Part shown: positions 19,018-28,209 of the stretch, piece by piece
Position numbering within the stretch: position 1 is the stretch's first letter
How the letters are laid out: each line of letters opens with the position of its first letter
Source of the DNA: Chryseobacterium lathyri
GTDB taxonomy: Bacteria; Bacteroidota; Bacteroidia; Flavobacteriales; Weeksellaceae
Direction: 5' to 3'
NCBI RefSeq assembly: GCF_003290185.1
Contig: NZ_QNFY01000016.1
Span: 25,060 to 89,059, forward strand
DNA: 64,000 nt
Made by a program: the position numbers and the translations under genes
Notes under the pieces: model-generated
What the model was told of the DNA's origin: nothing
What the model saw: only the letters and a program-made list of their open reading frames with translations
Database searches by the model: none

Positions 19018-20106
19018 ATGAATGCATTATTAGGAGTTTTTTTTCACTTCTTAGGAGGTTTTTCTTCGGGGAGTTTTTACTTGCCCTATAAGAAAGTAAA
19101 AGGCTGGTCCTGGGAAACCTATTGGTTGATAGGAGGAGTTTTTTCCTGGATCATCGTTCCGCCGCTTGCGGCATTTCTTACCATCCCTAATTTTTGGGAA
19201 ATTATCCTGAATGAAAGTTCTTCCATATTGGGGCTTACGTTTTTGTTTGGTGCTTTGTGGGGAATTGGAGGTTTTACTTATGGCTTGGGGGTTCGGTATT
19301 TGGGAGTAGCACTCGGAAGCAGCATTATTTTGGGGCTTTGCATGGTGTTTGGCTCGCTGGTTCCTTCTATTTATTATGAATTTTCTCCGCAAACAGGAAA
19401 AGATAATATCGGTTTATTGTTTTCCAGCAAATGGGGCCAGTTTGTTCTATTAGGGCTTCTGGTTTGTGTAGTTGGAATCATTATCAGCGGAAAAGCAGGG
19501 ATGATGAAGGAAAGAGAACTGCAAACCGATTCAACAGATCCTCACGGTGTAGAAGTAAAAACGGAGTATAAATTCGGATTGGGATTAATTGTTTCTATCA
19601 TTTCCGGAGTTTTAAGTGCGTGCTTCAACTTCGGACTGGAGGCCGGAAAGCCAATGGCAATCGTAGCCAATGAATTATGGAAAAATTCTAACCCGGGACA
19701 GGGAGAATTCCTTTTTCAAAATAATGTAACGTATGTTGTTGTGCTTTGGGGCGGAATGGCAGTCAACCTTGTAGGCTGTTTGTATTTAGCCATTAAAAAT
19801 AAATCATATACCGATTATACCAAAAGAAACGTACCGGTTTTACGAAACCTGATTTTCTGCGCGCTTGCCGGAACTATGTGGTTTTTACAGTTTTTCTTTT
19901 ACGGTATGGGCGAAAGTAAAATGGGCAATGGCGCCAGTTCGTGGATTTTACACATGGCATTTATCATTTTTATAGCTAATTTATGGGGAATTATCATCAA
20001 AGAGTGGAAAGGAGTTTCTAAAAGAACCATTACTACCATTGCTGTTGGAATGATCGTCATGTTTATTTCTATTTTGATGGTAGGATACGGAAACTCTTTG
20101 AGATAA
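19018..20106 (+). CDS. rhaT: L-rhamnose/proton symporter
   Basis: Inner-membrane carrier of 362 residues with about ten transmembrane segments, matching the RhaT family. Recognisable stretches are the opening GVFFHFLGGFSSGSFYLPYKKVKGWSWETYW and ISGVLSACFNFGLEAGKP, both conserved in RhaT. It would import the rhamnose released by the GH106-like enzyme. It has its own candidate promoter (18949-18993), and a terminator follows, so it can be transcribed alone or as the last gene of the hydrolase block. Confidence 0.93.
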   Translation: MNALLGVFFHFLGGFSSGSFYLPYKKVKGWSWETYWLIGGVFSWIIVPPLAAFLTIPNFWEIILNESSSILGLTFLFGALWGIGGFTYGLGVRYLGVALGSSIILGLCMVFGSLVPSIYYEFSPQTGKDNIGLLFSSKWGQFVLLGLLVCVVGIIISGKAGMMKERELQTDSTDPHGVEVKTEYKFGLGLIVSIISGVLSACFNFGLEAGKPMAIVANELWKNSNPGQGEFLFQNNVTYVVVLWGGMAVNLVGCLYLAIKNKSYTDYTKRNVPVLRNLIFCALAGTMWFLQFFFYGMGESKMGNGASSWILHMAFIIFIANLWGIIIKEWKGVSKRTITTIAVGMIVMFISILMVGYGNSLR

Positions 20107-20171
20107 GCTTCATTTACGATTTAACATTATCATTTGTATAGTTTCAGAGTTAGAATTTTAACTCCTTTAGA

Positions 20172-20200
20172 GGCACTGATTTTTTCAGTGTCTTTTTATT
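20172..20200 (+). terminator. Rho-independent terminator after rhaT
   Basis: GGCACTGA (20172-20179) pairs with TCAGTGTC (20185-20192) including one G-T wobble, loop TTTTT, followed by a T-rich tail (20193-20200). It separates the hydrolase/rhaT unit from susCD. Confidence 0.75.
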
Positions 20201-20372
20201 AAAAATAATTTAACTCTAAAAAAGGATTGTCTATTTAAAATAGGAACTTTTAATTCACGGTTTAGTTAAGTATTGTACTGAATAATTGATAATTTACGGT
20301 TTTTTTATTATTTATTTGAAATATAATTTAAATATTTCTGGTTAATCATGATAAATTATGAATGTTTTAATA

Positions 20373-20417
20373 CAGGATATTGCAGGATGCCCGAATTTTT
20401 GTAACGGTGTATTTTGG
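20373..20417 (+). promoter_or_regulatory. Direct-repeat activator site plus -7 element, susCD
   Basis: Two perfect CAGGAT half-sites at 20373-20378 and 20383-20388 (10-bp period), then 21 bp, then TATTTTGG (20410-20417), a 7/8 match to TAnnTTTG. The ATG of susC is at 20436, so the leader is short. This is the cleanest pair of half-sites in the window. Confidence 0.65.
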
Positions 20418-20435
20418 TAACATAAAAATTAACAT

Positions 20436-23400
20436 ATGTCTTTGATAGTTAAACACAAAAATATAAAGCGAATAGTGTTTCCGGCATTTATGCTTTCAAC
20501 AAGTTTTGTCTGGGGGCAAAAGGCAGTAAATGATACTGTGAAGAATGGTATAAAAGATATTGAGGAAGTGGTCGTTATTGGTTATGGTAAAGTTAAGAAG
20601 TCGGATTTAACGGGATCTGTTTCTTCAGTTTCTGCAAAAGATTTAGCAGCTACACCGGCAATGAATGCTTTACAGGCACTGCAGGGAAGAGCTGCAGGTT
20701 TGAATATTGTGACAGCGGGTGGTGCTCCGGGAGCCAGCGCAAATGTTACAATCAGGGGAGGTTCTTCCATTACTCAGAGTTCTGATCCGCTTTATATTGT
20801 AGACGGCTTCCAATTGGATAACGCTTTGAATGTGATTAATCCTAATGATATTGAAAGTATAGATGTGCTAAAAGGAGCTTCTGCCATTGCCATTTATGGT
20901 GCCCGTGGTTCCAACGGTATTATTGTTATTAAAACTAAAAGCGGGAAAAAAGGAAGAACGGTTGTCAACTACAATACTTTCATGTCATTTGATATGCTTT
21001 CAAAAAAACTGGATATGCTTTCAAATCCAGAACAATATGTAAAATATCAATACGAATTGGGAGTGCTTCAGTCCAAACCATCAGCGTGGAGTAATGTTTT
21101 TGACAATAATTTGGGTACAGATTCACCAGGATTTTATTCAGGAGCCTATCAGAGAATTGCCAATCGCTACGGATCTGCTTCTGCATTAGACTGGCAGGAA
21201 AAAATGTTGGGAGGAACAGGTTTAACTCAGAACCACAACGTAAACGTTTCTGCCGGAAACGATAAAACACAGGCATTCATTAGTTATAATTACAATAAGC
21301 AGGAGGGTTTGCTTCAAAATTATAGCGAAACAAGAAATTCATTACGTGCCAATATCACTTCAGAGTTGTATAAAGGGGTAAGAGTAGATTTCAACACCAT
21401 GTTTACGAACAATTCTGTAAACGGGGGAGGTGCTTATTCAGGAATGAAAAAAATTCTTCTTCAGCCTATCACCGGGGGAACATTATTTACTCAGGATCAG
21501 TTGTTCAACACTCAGACTTTCCCGGATTTTTCAGCTTTAGATTCTGGGTTCGATACAGAAAACCCATTCATAGAAACCCAGGCATCTACTTCGAACAAAC
21601 GTACAAGAACATTCGTAGCCAATGCAGGTATCGAATTTGACTTTCTGAAAAACTTCACATGGAGAACCGCCGGACAATATAGCTGGACAAACAGTAAATC
21701 AACATCATTTTCAGATCAGAATTCCCGTGCCTTTCTTACAGATCCTATCAACACAGGGATTAACGGAAATATTGCCAATGCGGAAACATTCCGTTATCAG
21801 ATCACCAATACTTTGAATTATAATAAAACTTTTGGTGAAAAACATAAAGTAAATGCTTTAATCGGGAACGAAATCTGGTATGAAGAATCCGAAGGAAGCA
21901 GCATGAGGCTTACAAAATTCCCATATCCTAATTTCGGATTGGATGATATTGCCAACGCAACGGTTGCCGATAAAAATACAGATAGATCAAGCAACAGCTT
22001 ACTTTCCTATTTTGCCCGTGTGAATTACAACTATGATAATCGTTATTTAATTACAGGAACAATACGTGCAGATGGTTCTTCAAAATTTGCAGAAGGTTCT
22101 CGCTGGGGATATTTTCCGTCTGTAGCAGGTGCATGGCGTGTTTCTCAGGAAAATTTCTGGCAGGGTCATAAGATCGATAAAATCGTTAATGATTTTAAAT
22201 TAAGAATTGAATATGGGGTTACGGGTAACAATGGAGTTGCTAATAACTTATGGAGAACCAATGTTTTACTTACAGATTATCCAATGAACAATACTCAGGG
22301 ATATCCGGCATACGTTACAAGTACAAACTGGGGAAATCGTGATCTTCAGTGGGAAGAGCTGAGAACAACCAATATTGGTGTAGATTTAGCTTTTTTTAAA
22401 AACAGAATTAAATTAACCTCCGAATGGTATAATAATAACGTAAGCAAAATGCTTTTCGAAAGTGTACTTCCCGTTTCTTCAGGATATTCAAGACAATACC
22501 AGAATATTGGTTCTATGAGAAACAGGGGGATGGAATTCACACTAAATACGGTGAATTTAAGATCAGAAAATTTCAGATGGACAACAGATCTTAATATCTC
22601 TTTCAATAAATCTAAAGTTCTTTCTCTTGAAAACGGACAACTGAATAAAACATTCAGCGTAGGAGGCAGCAGAACGGGAATGGTGACTTACTACGCAACT
22701 GTAGGAGAGGAATTAGGAGATATGTACGGATATATTTATCAGGGAGTATATACCACGGATGATTTTACTCAAAATCCGGACGGATCATTAACCTTAAAAC
22801 CGGGAGTTGTAAAACCTTCAACCGGAACTCCTAAACCGGGAGATATGAAATTTGCTGCTGATAATGAAGCAGGAGATCAGTTTACAAGAAAAATGCAGAA
22901 GATCGGAAACGGTACTCCGGACTTTATCGGGGGAATCAGTAATAATTTCTCTTACAAAGGCTTTGACCTGGCCGTATTTATGAAATTCAGCGTTGGGAAT
23001 GATATTTACAATGCTACTAAACAAAGTTTAAGTCCATATGCAATGTTCCAGAATGTTCCTTCAGAATTCGGAAACAATTATTATCATTTGATTGATCCTA
23101 ATACGGGACAGGCAACAACTAATCTCATCAGGCTTAAAGAACTAAACCCGGATGAAAATTCAAGACTTTGGAGTCTGAGCAATGCAAATACTGTAAATAT
23201 TGCTTATCCATCATCATATTATGTAGAAGACGGTTCTTATCTGAGAATTTCCCAGGTAACATTAGGATATTCTTTTCCCAAAGAGTTTTTAAATAAAGTG
23301 ATGCTGTCTAATGCCCGTATTTATTTTACAGTTAATAATTTGGCTACAATTACAGGGTATTCAGGGTATGATCCTGAAGTTACGGCGGCAAGCGGGGTGA

Positions 23401-23477
23401 CTGTTACACCTGGATATGACAGTTCTACATATCCTCGTTCAAGAAGCTATGTTCTTGGTCTTAATTTAACTTTCTAA
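20436..23477 (+). CDS. susC: SusC-family TonB-dependent outer-membrane transporter
   Basis: 1013-residue outer-membrane receptor. A signal peptide ends at FVWGQ; it is followed after only about 20 residues by the TonB-box/plug start EEVVVIGYGKVKKSDLTGSV, the plug motif VTIRGGSSI and the SusC block LYIVDGFQLDN...INPNDIESIDVLKGASAIAIYGARGSNGIIVIKTK. The rest is a long beta-barrel ending in YVLGLNLTF with the terminal aromatic residue. The carboxypeptidase-D-regulatory-like N-terminal domain usual in SusC proteins is missing. Paired with the SusD gene 17 bp downstream it should import rhamnogalacturonan oligosaccharides. Substrate is inferred from the neighbouring enzymes and shared promoter motif. 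Confidence 0.93.
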   Translation: MSLIVKHKNIKRIVFPAFMLSTSFVWGQKAVNDTVKNGIKDIEEVVVIGYGKVKKSDLTGSVSSVSAKDLAATPAMNALQALQGRAAGLNIVTAGGAPGASANVTIRGGSSITQSSDPLYIVDGFQLDNALNVINPNDIESIDVLKGASAIAIYGARGSNGIIVIKTKSGKKGRTVVNYNTFMSFDMLSKKLDMLSNPEQYVKYQYELGVLQSKPSAWSNVFDNNLGTDSPGFYSGAYQRIANRYGSASALDWQEKMLGGTGLTQNHNVNVSAGNDKTQAFISYNYNKQEGLLQNYSETRNSLRANITSELYKGVRVDFNTMFTNNSVNGGGAYSGMKKILLQPITGGTLFTQDQLFNTQTFPDFSALDSGFDTENPFIETQASTSNKRTRTFVANAGIEFDFLKNFTWRTAGQYSWTNSKSTSFSDQNSRAFLTDPINTGINGNIANAETFRYQITNTLNYNKTFGEKHKVNALIGNEIWYEESEGSSMRLTKFPYPNFGLDDIANATVADKNTDRSSNSLLSYFARVNYNYDNRYLITGTIRADGSSKFAEGSRWGYFPSVAGAWRVSQENFWQGHKIDKIVNDFKLRIEYGVTGNNGVANNLWRTNVLLTDYPMNNTQGYPAYVTSTNWGNRDLQWEELRTTNIGVDLAFFKNRIKLTSEWYNNNVSKMLFESVLPVSSGYSRQYQNIGSMRNRGMEFTLNTVNLRSENFRWTTDLNISFNKSKVLSLENGQLNKTFSVGGSRTGMVTYYATVGEELGDMYGYIYQGVYTTDDFTQNPDGSLTLKPGVVKPSTGTPKPGDMKFAADNEAGDQFTRKMQKIGNGTPDFIGGISNNFSYKGFDLAVFMKFSVGNDIYNATKQSLSPYAMFQNVPSEFGNNYYHLIDPNTGQATTNLIRLKELNPDENSRLWSLSNANTVNIAYPSSYYVEDGSYLRISQVTLGYSFPKEFLNKVMLSNARIYFTVNNLATITGYSGYDPEVTAASGVTVTPGYDSSTYPRSRSYVLGLNLTF

Positions 23478-23494
23478 TATGTAATATTTAAATC

Positions 23495-25573
23495 ATGAAA
23501 AATATATATAATACTCCCATATTTCTAAGAAAACTAGTCATTCTTCCCTCAATTTTCGTAGCCGTTTTAGCAATGAATTCATGCAGCGAAGATTTTCTGG
23601 ATCAGCCTGCTTATAATTCATTGGATACAGAATCTGTATTTAAAAATATAGATACTGCAGAGATGTTTGTTCTGGGGTGTTACAGAGGTATAGTTCCAAC
23701 TGAAATGTATTATCAGCTGGGGGCAGGAGACACCGTAACCCACTCCTCAGAAGATGGTTCTACAAATAATTCCAAATATAATATTGCCAACTATCAATAT
23801 GATGCCTATACTCCGAATACAGTTACAGGGATTTACTCTGCGATGTATGCGGTTATTGAAAGAACAAATATTGCAGTGAGCGGATTAAGCAAAATGGAAG
23901 CAAGCACAAAACGTGATGCTTTATTGGCTGAAGTGAAGGCCATTCGTGCATTTTGTTATTATAATTTAATTCGCGTTTACGGAGACGTTCCTTCGGTTTT
24001 TAAACCTCTGGATGAGATGGATCCGAATGACCCAAATACATTATATCCAAAACGTACTTCAAGGGACGAGATTTACGATCGCATCATTGCTGATCTTCAG
24101 GAATCTGTAGTAAACATTCCAAATTTTGGACAAAGTGGATATGCAACAACAGAACGTTTAACGAAACAGGGAGCTAATGCCTTATTGGCGAGAATTGCCC
24201 TTTATGCAGCAGGGTATTCCCTTCGTTGGGACCTGAATACCGGAAGCGGGGCCATGATGTCGCGTCGTAGTGATAACAGCAGAGTTCAGCAGTTGTACCA
24301 GATTGCAGACAATGCCTGTGCTGCTATTATCAACGGAGGGACAAATACTTTGGTTCAGGCCCAGGGAGGCAAAAGTGGTTTTGAAGCGCTGTGGTTCAAT
24401 TTCTGCCAGAGAAAATTTTCAGTGACAAACTCAGAAATTCTTTGGCAAGTTGCTGAATATGGGGCAAATACAAACTCAGCTTTTGGAGTGTACGCCAATG
24501 AGGGTTCCCGTGGAGGAACGTATGGATCAAGAAAGGCACTACAATTCATTCTTCCTAGTTATTATCTGTCTTTTAACCAGGGAGATACACGTAGAGATGT
24601 TTCTTGTACTTCTTACAGTGTATACTTCTTAAATAATGGTTCAGCAGGGGATACCTGGGTGAATGCCGGAACTACATTTTCCTGCATTCTGTCAGGTAAA
24701 TTCAGGATGGGATGGTGTGTTGCGCCTCAGGCGGCAGATGCACGTAATTTAAATATTCCTATTTTAAGATATGCGGATGTTTTATTAATGTATGCAGAAA
24801 CCCAGAACTATTTAAACGGAGGGCCTACTGCTGCGGGAACTTCTGCTTTAATGCAGGTAAGAAACCGTGCAGGAATCGGGGCTATATCGGTTCCGTCTGG
24901 TCAGCAGGCATTTGAAGCCGCTATTGTTCAGGAGCGTAAATGGGAATTTGCAGGAGAGTTTAATCTTCGTACAGATTTGATCAGAATGAATCGTTTGGCA
25001 AGCGAAATTGATGCGACAAGGCAGGCGATGAAAAACTTGTCAAACAAAACGGGAGCCTATGCAAATACACCTGTTTACCGACTTTATAAACTTGAAAAAA
25101 ATGCACAGGTTTATGGTGATCCGTTTTTGGCATTAAAATATATTGATATTACGAGTCCTGCAGAAATTGCAGTAATTACTAATGTTCCGACGAGTTCTAC
25201 AGGCTTCGCGAATTATCAGACCGCATTAAGAGCTATTGCAGTAGCACACGGACAAGCCACAACAACGGATGACAAATGGTATCCTGCAAATATGTTCCAG
25301 GCTTATAACAGTACATTTAACAGCAATGCAAAAAGGACAGCCGGATTTATAGGAGCTGCTGCAGGCCAGCTTCAGATCGGGAGTATCATCTACACCAAGC
25401 CAACAGGCTCAGCAGAAAACGGAGGAACATATCCCAACTGGATAGAAGGCGGGGGAGACGGTCTTTTCTACGGATTTGTACCGAATAAAACAGAATTGCT
25501 TCCTTTTGCTGCACAGTCGGCAGGTCATCCGTTGGTTGATAATCCAAATCTGAGTCAATTGCCCGGATATTAA
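23495..25573 (+). CDS. susD: SusD/RagB-family surface glycan-binding lipoprotein
   Basis: Lipoprotein with lipobox MNSC (Cys about residue 30) followed by SEDFLDQPAYNSLDTESVF, the classic SusD mature start. Helical TPR-like parts include KAIRAFCYYNLIRVYGDVP and the C-terminal block WEFAGEFNLRTDLIRMNRL (compare EFAGEG..WFDLKR in the family). At 692 residues it is longer than the usual 500-600. It forms the lid of the SusC pore and binds the oligosaccharide on the cell surface. No other surface glycan-binding protein gene follows. Confidence 0.93.
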   Translation: MKNIYNTPIFLRKLVILPSIFVAVLAMNSCSEDFLDQPAYNSLDTESVFKNIDTAEMFVLGCYRGIVPTEMYYQLGAGDTVTHSSEDGSTNNSKYNIANYQYDAYTPNTVTGIYSAMYAVIERTNIAVSGLSKMEASTKRDALLAEVKAIRAFCYYNLIRVYGDVPSVFKPLDEMDPNDPNTLYPKRTSRDEIYDRIIADLQESVVNIPNFGQSGYATTERLTKQGANALLARIALYAAGYSLRWDLNTGSGAMMSRRSDNSRVQQLYQIADNACAAIINGGTNTLVQAQGGKSGFEALWFNFCQRKFSVTNSEILWQVAEYGANTNSAFGVYANEGSRGGTYGSRKALQFILPSYYLSFNQGDTRRDVSCTSYSVYFLNNGSAGDTWVNAGTTFSCILSGKFRMGWCVAPQAADARNLNIPILRYADVLLMYAETQNYLNGGPTAAGTSALMQVRNRAGIGAISVPSGQQAFEAAIVQERKWEFAGEFNLRTDLIRMNRLASEIDATRQAMKNLSNKTGAYANTPVYRLYKLEKNAQVYGDPFLALKYIDITSPAEIAVITNVPTSSTGFANYQTALRAIAVAHGQATTTDDKWYPANMFQAYNSTFNSNAKRTAGFIGAAAGQLQIGSIIYTKPTGSAENGGTYPNWIEGGGDGLFYGFVPNKTELLPFAAQSAGHPLVDNPNLSQLPGY

Positions 25574-25882
25574 TTCAAATAAAATTTAACATTAAGAAAT
25601 TTAGAATGTATGATTTAAGGGTTTAAGCTAAAATGTTATGCTTCAAAAACATTTTGGATGTTCCTTAATAGTTCTTAACCTTTTACATTTCTTAATGGTT
25701 ACAATAAAAACAACCATAACCACAAAATTATTAATCAAAATAACCGGAATCAGATTGATATAGAATTCATTTATTTAAACGTTAATTTATCTTTAAATAA
25801 AGCATTTAGCAGTATAGTACGGGATGCTATAAAAAATATTACGATCTAATTTTGGTTAAAATTTAGAAATATAAGATAACAA
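25574..25882. repeat. Intergenic region susD-rhamnose aldolase gene with CATTAAG/CTTAATG inverted repeat
   Basis: The first half of this 309-bp gap is an imperfect inverted repeat: ATTAAGAAAT (25591-25600) faces ATTTCTTAAT (25687-25696), with more CTTAA words between. Similar structures lie in the two other gaps of the rhamnose genes (28004-28180 and 29569-29669). The second half holds the promoter at 25810-25854. No gene was seen. Confidence 0.45.
25810..25854 (+). promoter_or_regulatory. Direct-repeat activator site plus perfect -7 element, rhamnose catabolic genes
   Basis: Half-sites CAGTAT (25810-25815) and CGGGAT (25820-25825), 10-bp period; 21 bp later TAATTTTG (25847-25854) matches TAnnTTTG fully. 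There is no TTTG at the -33 position, where the direct repeat lies instead, as expected for an activator-dependent promoter. The gene starts at 25883. Confidence 0.65.
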
Positions 25883-27985
25883 ATGGAAAAAGTAAAAGCA
25901 TTTAATTACGTAGACTATTTATGGGATGAAAACAAAGCGGCATCTTTAGGAAATGATCAGGTGGCTTTATTTTTATACCGCTCAAACATATTAGGGGCAG
26001 ATTTAAGAATTACCAATTATGGAGGAGGGAACACAAGTTGCAAAACCATTGAAAAGGACCCGTTAACCAACGAAGAAGTTGAGGTAATGTGGGTAAAAGG
26101 TTCAGGTGGCGACATCGGAACTTTGACTAGAAAAGGAATTGCCGGATTATACACAGAAAGACTGAGAAACCTGAAAAATGTGTACCAGGGCTTGGCAGAT
26201 GAAGACAGAATGGTAGGCTTATTTAATCACTGTATTTTTGATCTGGACAGCAAAGCGCCCTCTATTGATACGCCTTTACATGGTTTACTTCCATTCAGAC
26301 ATATCGATCACCTTCATCCGGATGCTTTAATTGCGGTAGCTGCTGCAAAAGACAGCGAAAGAATTACAAAAGAAATCTGGGGCGATACAATGGGCTGGGT
26401 TCCATGGCAGCGTCCGGGTTTCGACTTAGGATTGCAATTGGAAAAATGTTTAAACGATAATCCTGGAATCCGAGGAATTGTTTTGGGCAGCCACGGATTA
26501 TTTACCTGGGGGGATACTTCTTACGAATGTTACATCAACAGTTTGGAAGTTATCGAAATGGCTTCTGAATATATTGCTAAAAAAATCGAAGAAAAAGGGC
26601 AGGTTTTTGGCGGACAAAAAGTGGAATCTCTTCCAGCTAACGAGCGTAAGAATAAAGCAGCTCAATTGATGCCGTTGTTACGCGGTTTAGCTTCATCTGA
26701 AAGCAGAATGGTTGGCCATTTTATAGACAGCGATGTTGTGTTAGAGTACATCAATAGTAATGATTTGGAGCGTTTAGCACCACTGGGAACTTCTTGTCCG
26801 GATCATTTTTTACGTACGAAAATTCAGCCTTTAGTTTTAACTTTAGACAAAAATGAAGATTTAACTGATTCTAAAGCTGTTTTAGAAAAATTAAATCCTC
26901 TTTTCGAACAATACAGACAAGAATACAAAGAATATTACGAAACCTGCAAGCACCCAAACAGCCCCGCAATGCGTGATCCGAACCCTGTGATCATCATTTA
27001 CCCGGGAGTGGGGATGTTCAGTTTTTCAAAAGATAAGCAGACAACGCGTGTTGCAAACGAATTTTACGTAAATGCAATCAATGTAATGCGTGGTGCAGAA
27101 GCCATTTCTGAATACACTTCTTTACCGAGACAGGAAGCATTTGACATTGAATACTGGTTGCTTGAAGAAGCGAAACTTCAGAGAATGCCCAAAGAAAAGC
27201 CATTGTCAAGAAAAATTGCAATCGTAACCGGAGCCGGAGGTGGAATCGGACAGGCTATTGCAGACAAAATGGTTCAGGAGGGCGCAGTAGTTGTTTTCAC
27301 AGACCTGAATCAGGAAGCTTTAGATTCTGTTACAGAAAAATACAGCAAAGATCAAGCTGTAGCCGTAACTTGTGACGTGACCAATGAAGAAGCGATTGTC
27401 AATGCTTTTAAAGATACAATTTTAGCATTTGGTGGAGTAGATATCATCGTTCATTCTGCTGGTTTAGCGATTTCTAAATCTTTGGAAGATACTACAACAA
27501 AAGATTGGGATTTATTAGAAAATGTTTTGGTAAAAGGTCAGTTTTTGATAGTGAAAAATGGTGTGGAAATCATGAAAAAGCAAGGTTTAGGAGGAGATAT
27601 CGTTAATATTGCAAGTAAAAACGGATTGGTTGCCGGACCGAATAATGTAGCTTACGGAACTGCAAAAGCAGCCCAACAACACATGACAAGATTATTGGCA
27701 GCAGAATTGGCAACGGATAAAATTCGCGTCAATGTGGTAAATCCTGACGGTGTAATCGTAGGCAGCAAAATCTGGGAAGGAGCCTGGGCAGAAGGCCGCG
27801 CAAAAGCAAACGGAGTTACTATTGAAGAACTGCCTGCATTTTACGCAAAAAGAAATTTATTAAATGAAATTATTCTTCCTGAAGACATTGCCAACGGAGT
27901 TTTCGCCTGTATCGCAATATTAGATAAAACGACAGGAAACATCATCAATGTAGATGGAGGAATGGCAAATGCATTTCCAAGATAA
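25883..27985 (+). CDS. rhaEW: Bifunctional rhamnulose-1-phosphate aldolase / L-lactaldehyde dehydrogenase
   Basis: 700-residue two-domain enzyme. Residues 1 to about 430 are a class II aldolase/adducin domain with the zinc-ligand region HGLLPFRHIDHLHPDALIA (about 133-151) and GSHGLFTWG. Residues about 445-700 are a short-chain dehydrogenase with TGAGGGIGQ (NAD-binding), NIASKNG and the catalytic YGTAK (about 591-595). This fusion is the known rhamnulose-1-phosphate aldolase of many bacteria lacking RhaD. It yields dihydroxyacetone phosphate plus L-lactaldehyde and oxidises the latter to L-lactate. It is followed by rhamnose isomerase, rhamnulokinase and lactate dehydrogenase genes, and it has its own predicted activator-type promoter. 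Confidence 0.92.
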   Translation: MEKVKAFNYVDYLWDENKAASLGNDQVALFLYRSNILGADLRITNYGGGNTSCKTIEKDPLTNEEVEVMWVKGSGGDIGTLTRKGIAGLYTERLRNLKNVYQGLADEDRMVGLFNHCIFDLDSKAPSIDTPLHGLLPFRHIDHLHPDALIAVAAAKDSERITKEIWGDTMGWVPWQRPGFDLGLQLEKCLNDNPGIRGIVLGSHGLFTWGDTSYECYINSLEVIEMASEYIAKKIEEKGQVFGGQKVESLPANERKNKAAQLMPLLRGLASSESRMVGHFIDSDVVLEYINSNDLERLAPLGTSCPDHFLRTKIQPLVLTLDKNEDLTDSKAVLEKLNPLFEQYRQEYKEYYETCKHPNSPAMRDPNPVIIIYPGVGMFSFSKDKQTTRVANEFYVNAINVMRGAEAISEYTSLPRQEAFDIEYWLLEEAKLQRMPKEKPLSRKIAIVTGAGGGIGQAIADKMVQEGAVVVFTDLNQEALDSVTEKYSKDQAVAVTCDVTNEEAIVNAFKDTILAFGGVDIIVHSAGLAISKSLEDTTTKDWDLLENVLVKGQFLIVKNGVEIMKKQGLGGDIVNIASKNGLVAGPNNVAYGTAKAAQQHMTRLLAAELATDKIRVNVVNPDGVIVGSKIWEGAWAEGRAKANGVTIEELPAFYAKRNLLNEIILPEDIANGVFACIAILDKTTGNIINVDGGMANAFPR

Positions 27986-28003
27986 TAGATTAAAAAAATT
28001 AAT

Positions 28004-28180
28004 ACAAAAGCCTTTTTTGACACTTAAGTTGATTAAGTTAACTGTAAAATGTAAAAAAGAGCACCTAAGTTTTTTTTGAAAATCTTTGATTTTCTTCTTA
28101 TGTGGACTTTTTATTTTCATTGATTTAAACTTTTTTAAAGCTTAAGTGTTCCAAAATGTTTAAAAATAAGAAGCTTTTGT
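28004..28180. repeat. Imperfect long inverted repeat between aldolase and isomerase genes
   Basis: Outer arms ACAAAAGC (28004-28011) and GCTTTTGT (28173-28180), inner arms ACACTTAAG (28020-28028) and CTTAAGTGT (28141-28149). The structure fills most of the 224-bp gap and contains no open frame of note. It resembles a REP- or MITE-like dispersed element, but no second full copy is present in the window. Confidence 0.45.
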
Positions 28181-28209
28181 GTCTATAAATCAATTCAAAA
28201 AATCAAATT

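Larger units (their letters stand above)
20107..20435. promoter_or_regulatory. Intergenic region rhaT-susC
   Basis: This 329-bp gap holds the rhaT terminator, a pair of ACGGTTT repeats (near 20257 and 20295) about 38 bp apart, and the susC promoter at 20373-20417. No gene or RNA was recognised in it. Confidence 0.5.
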
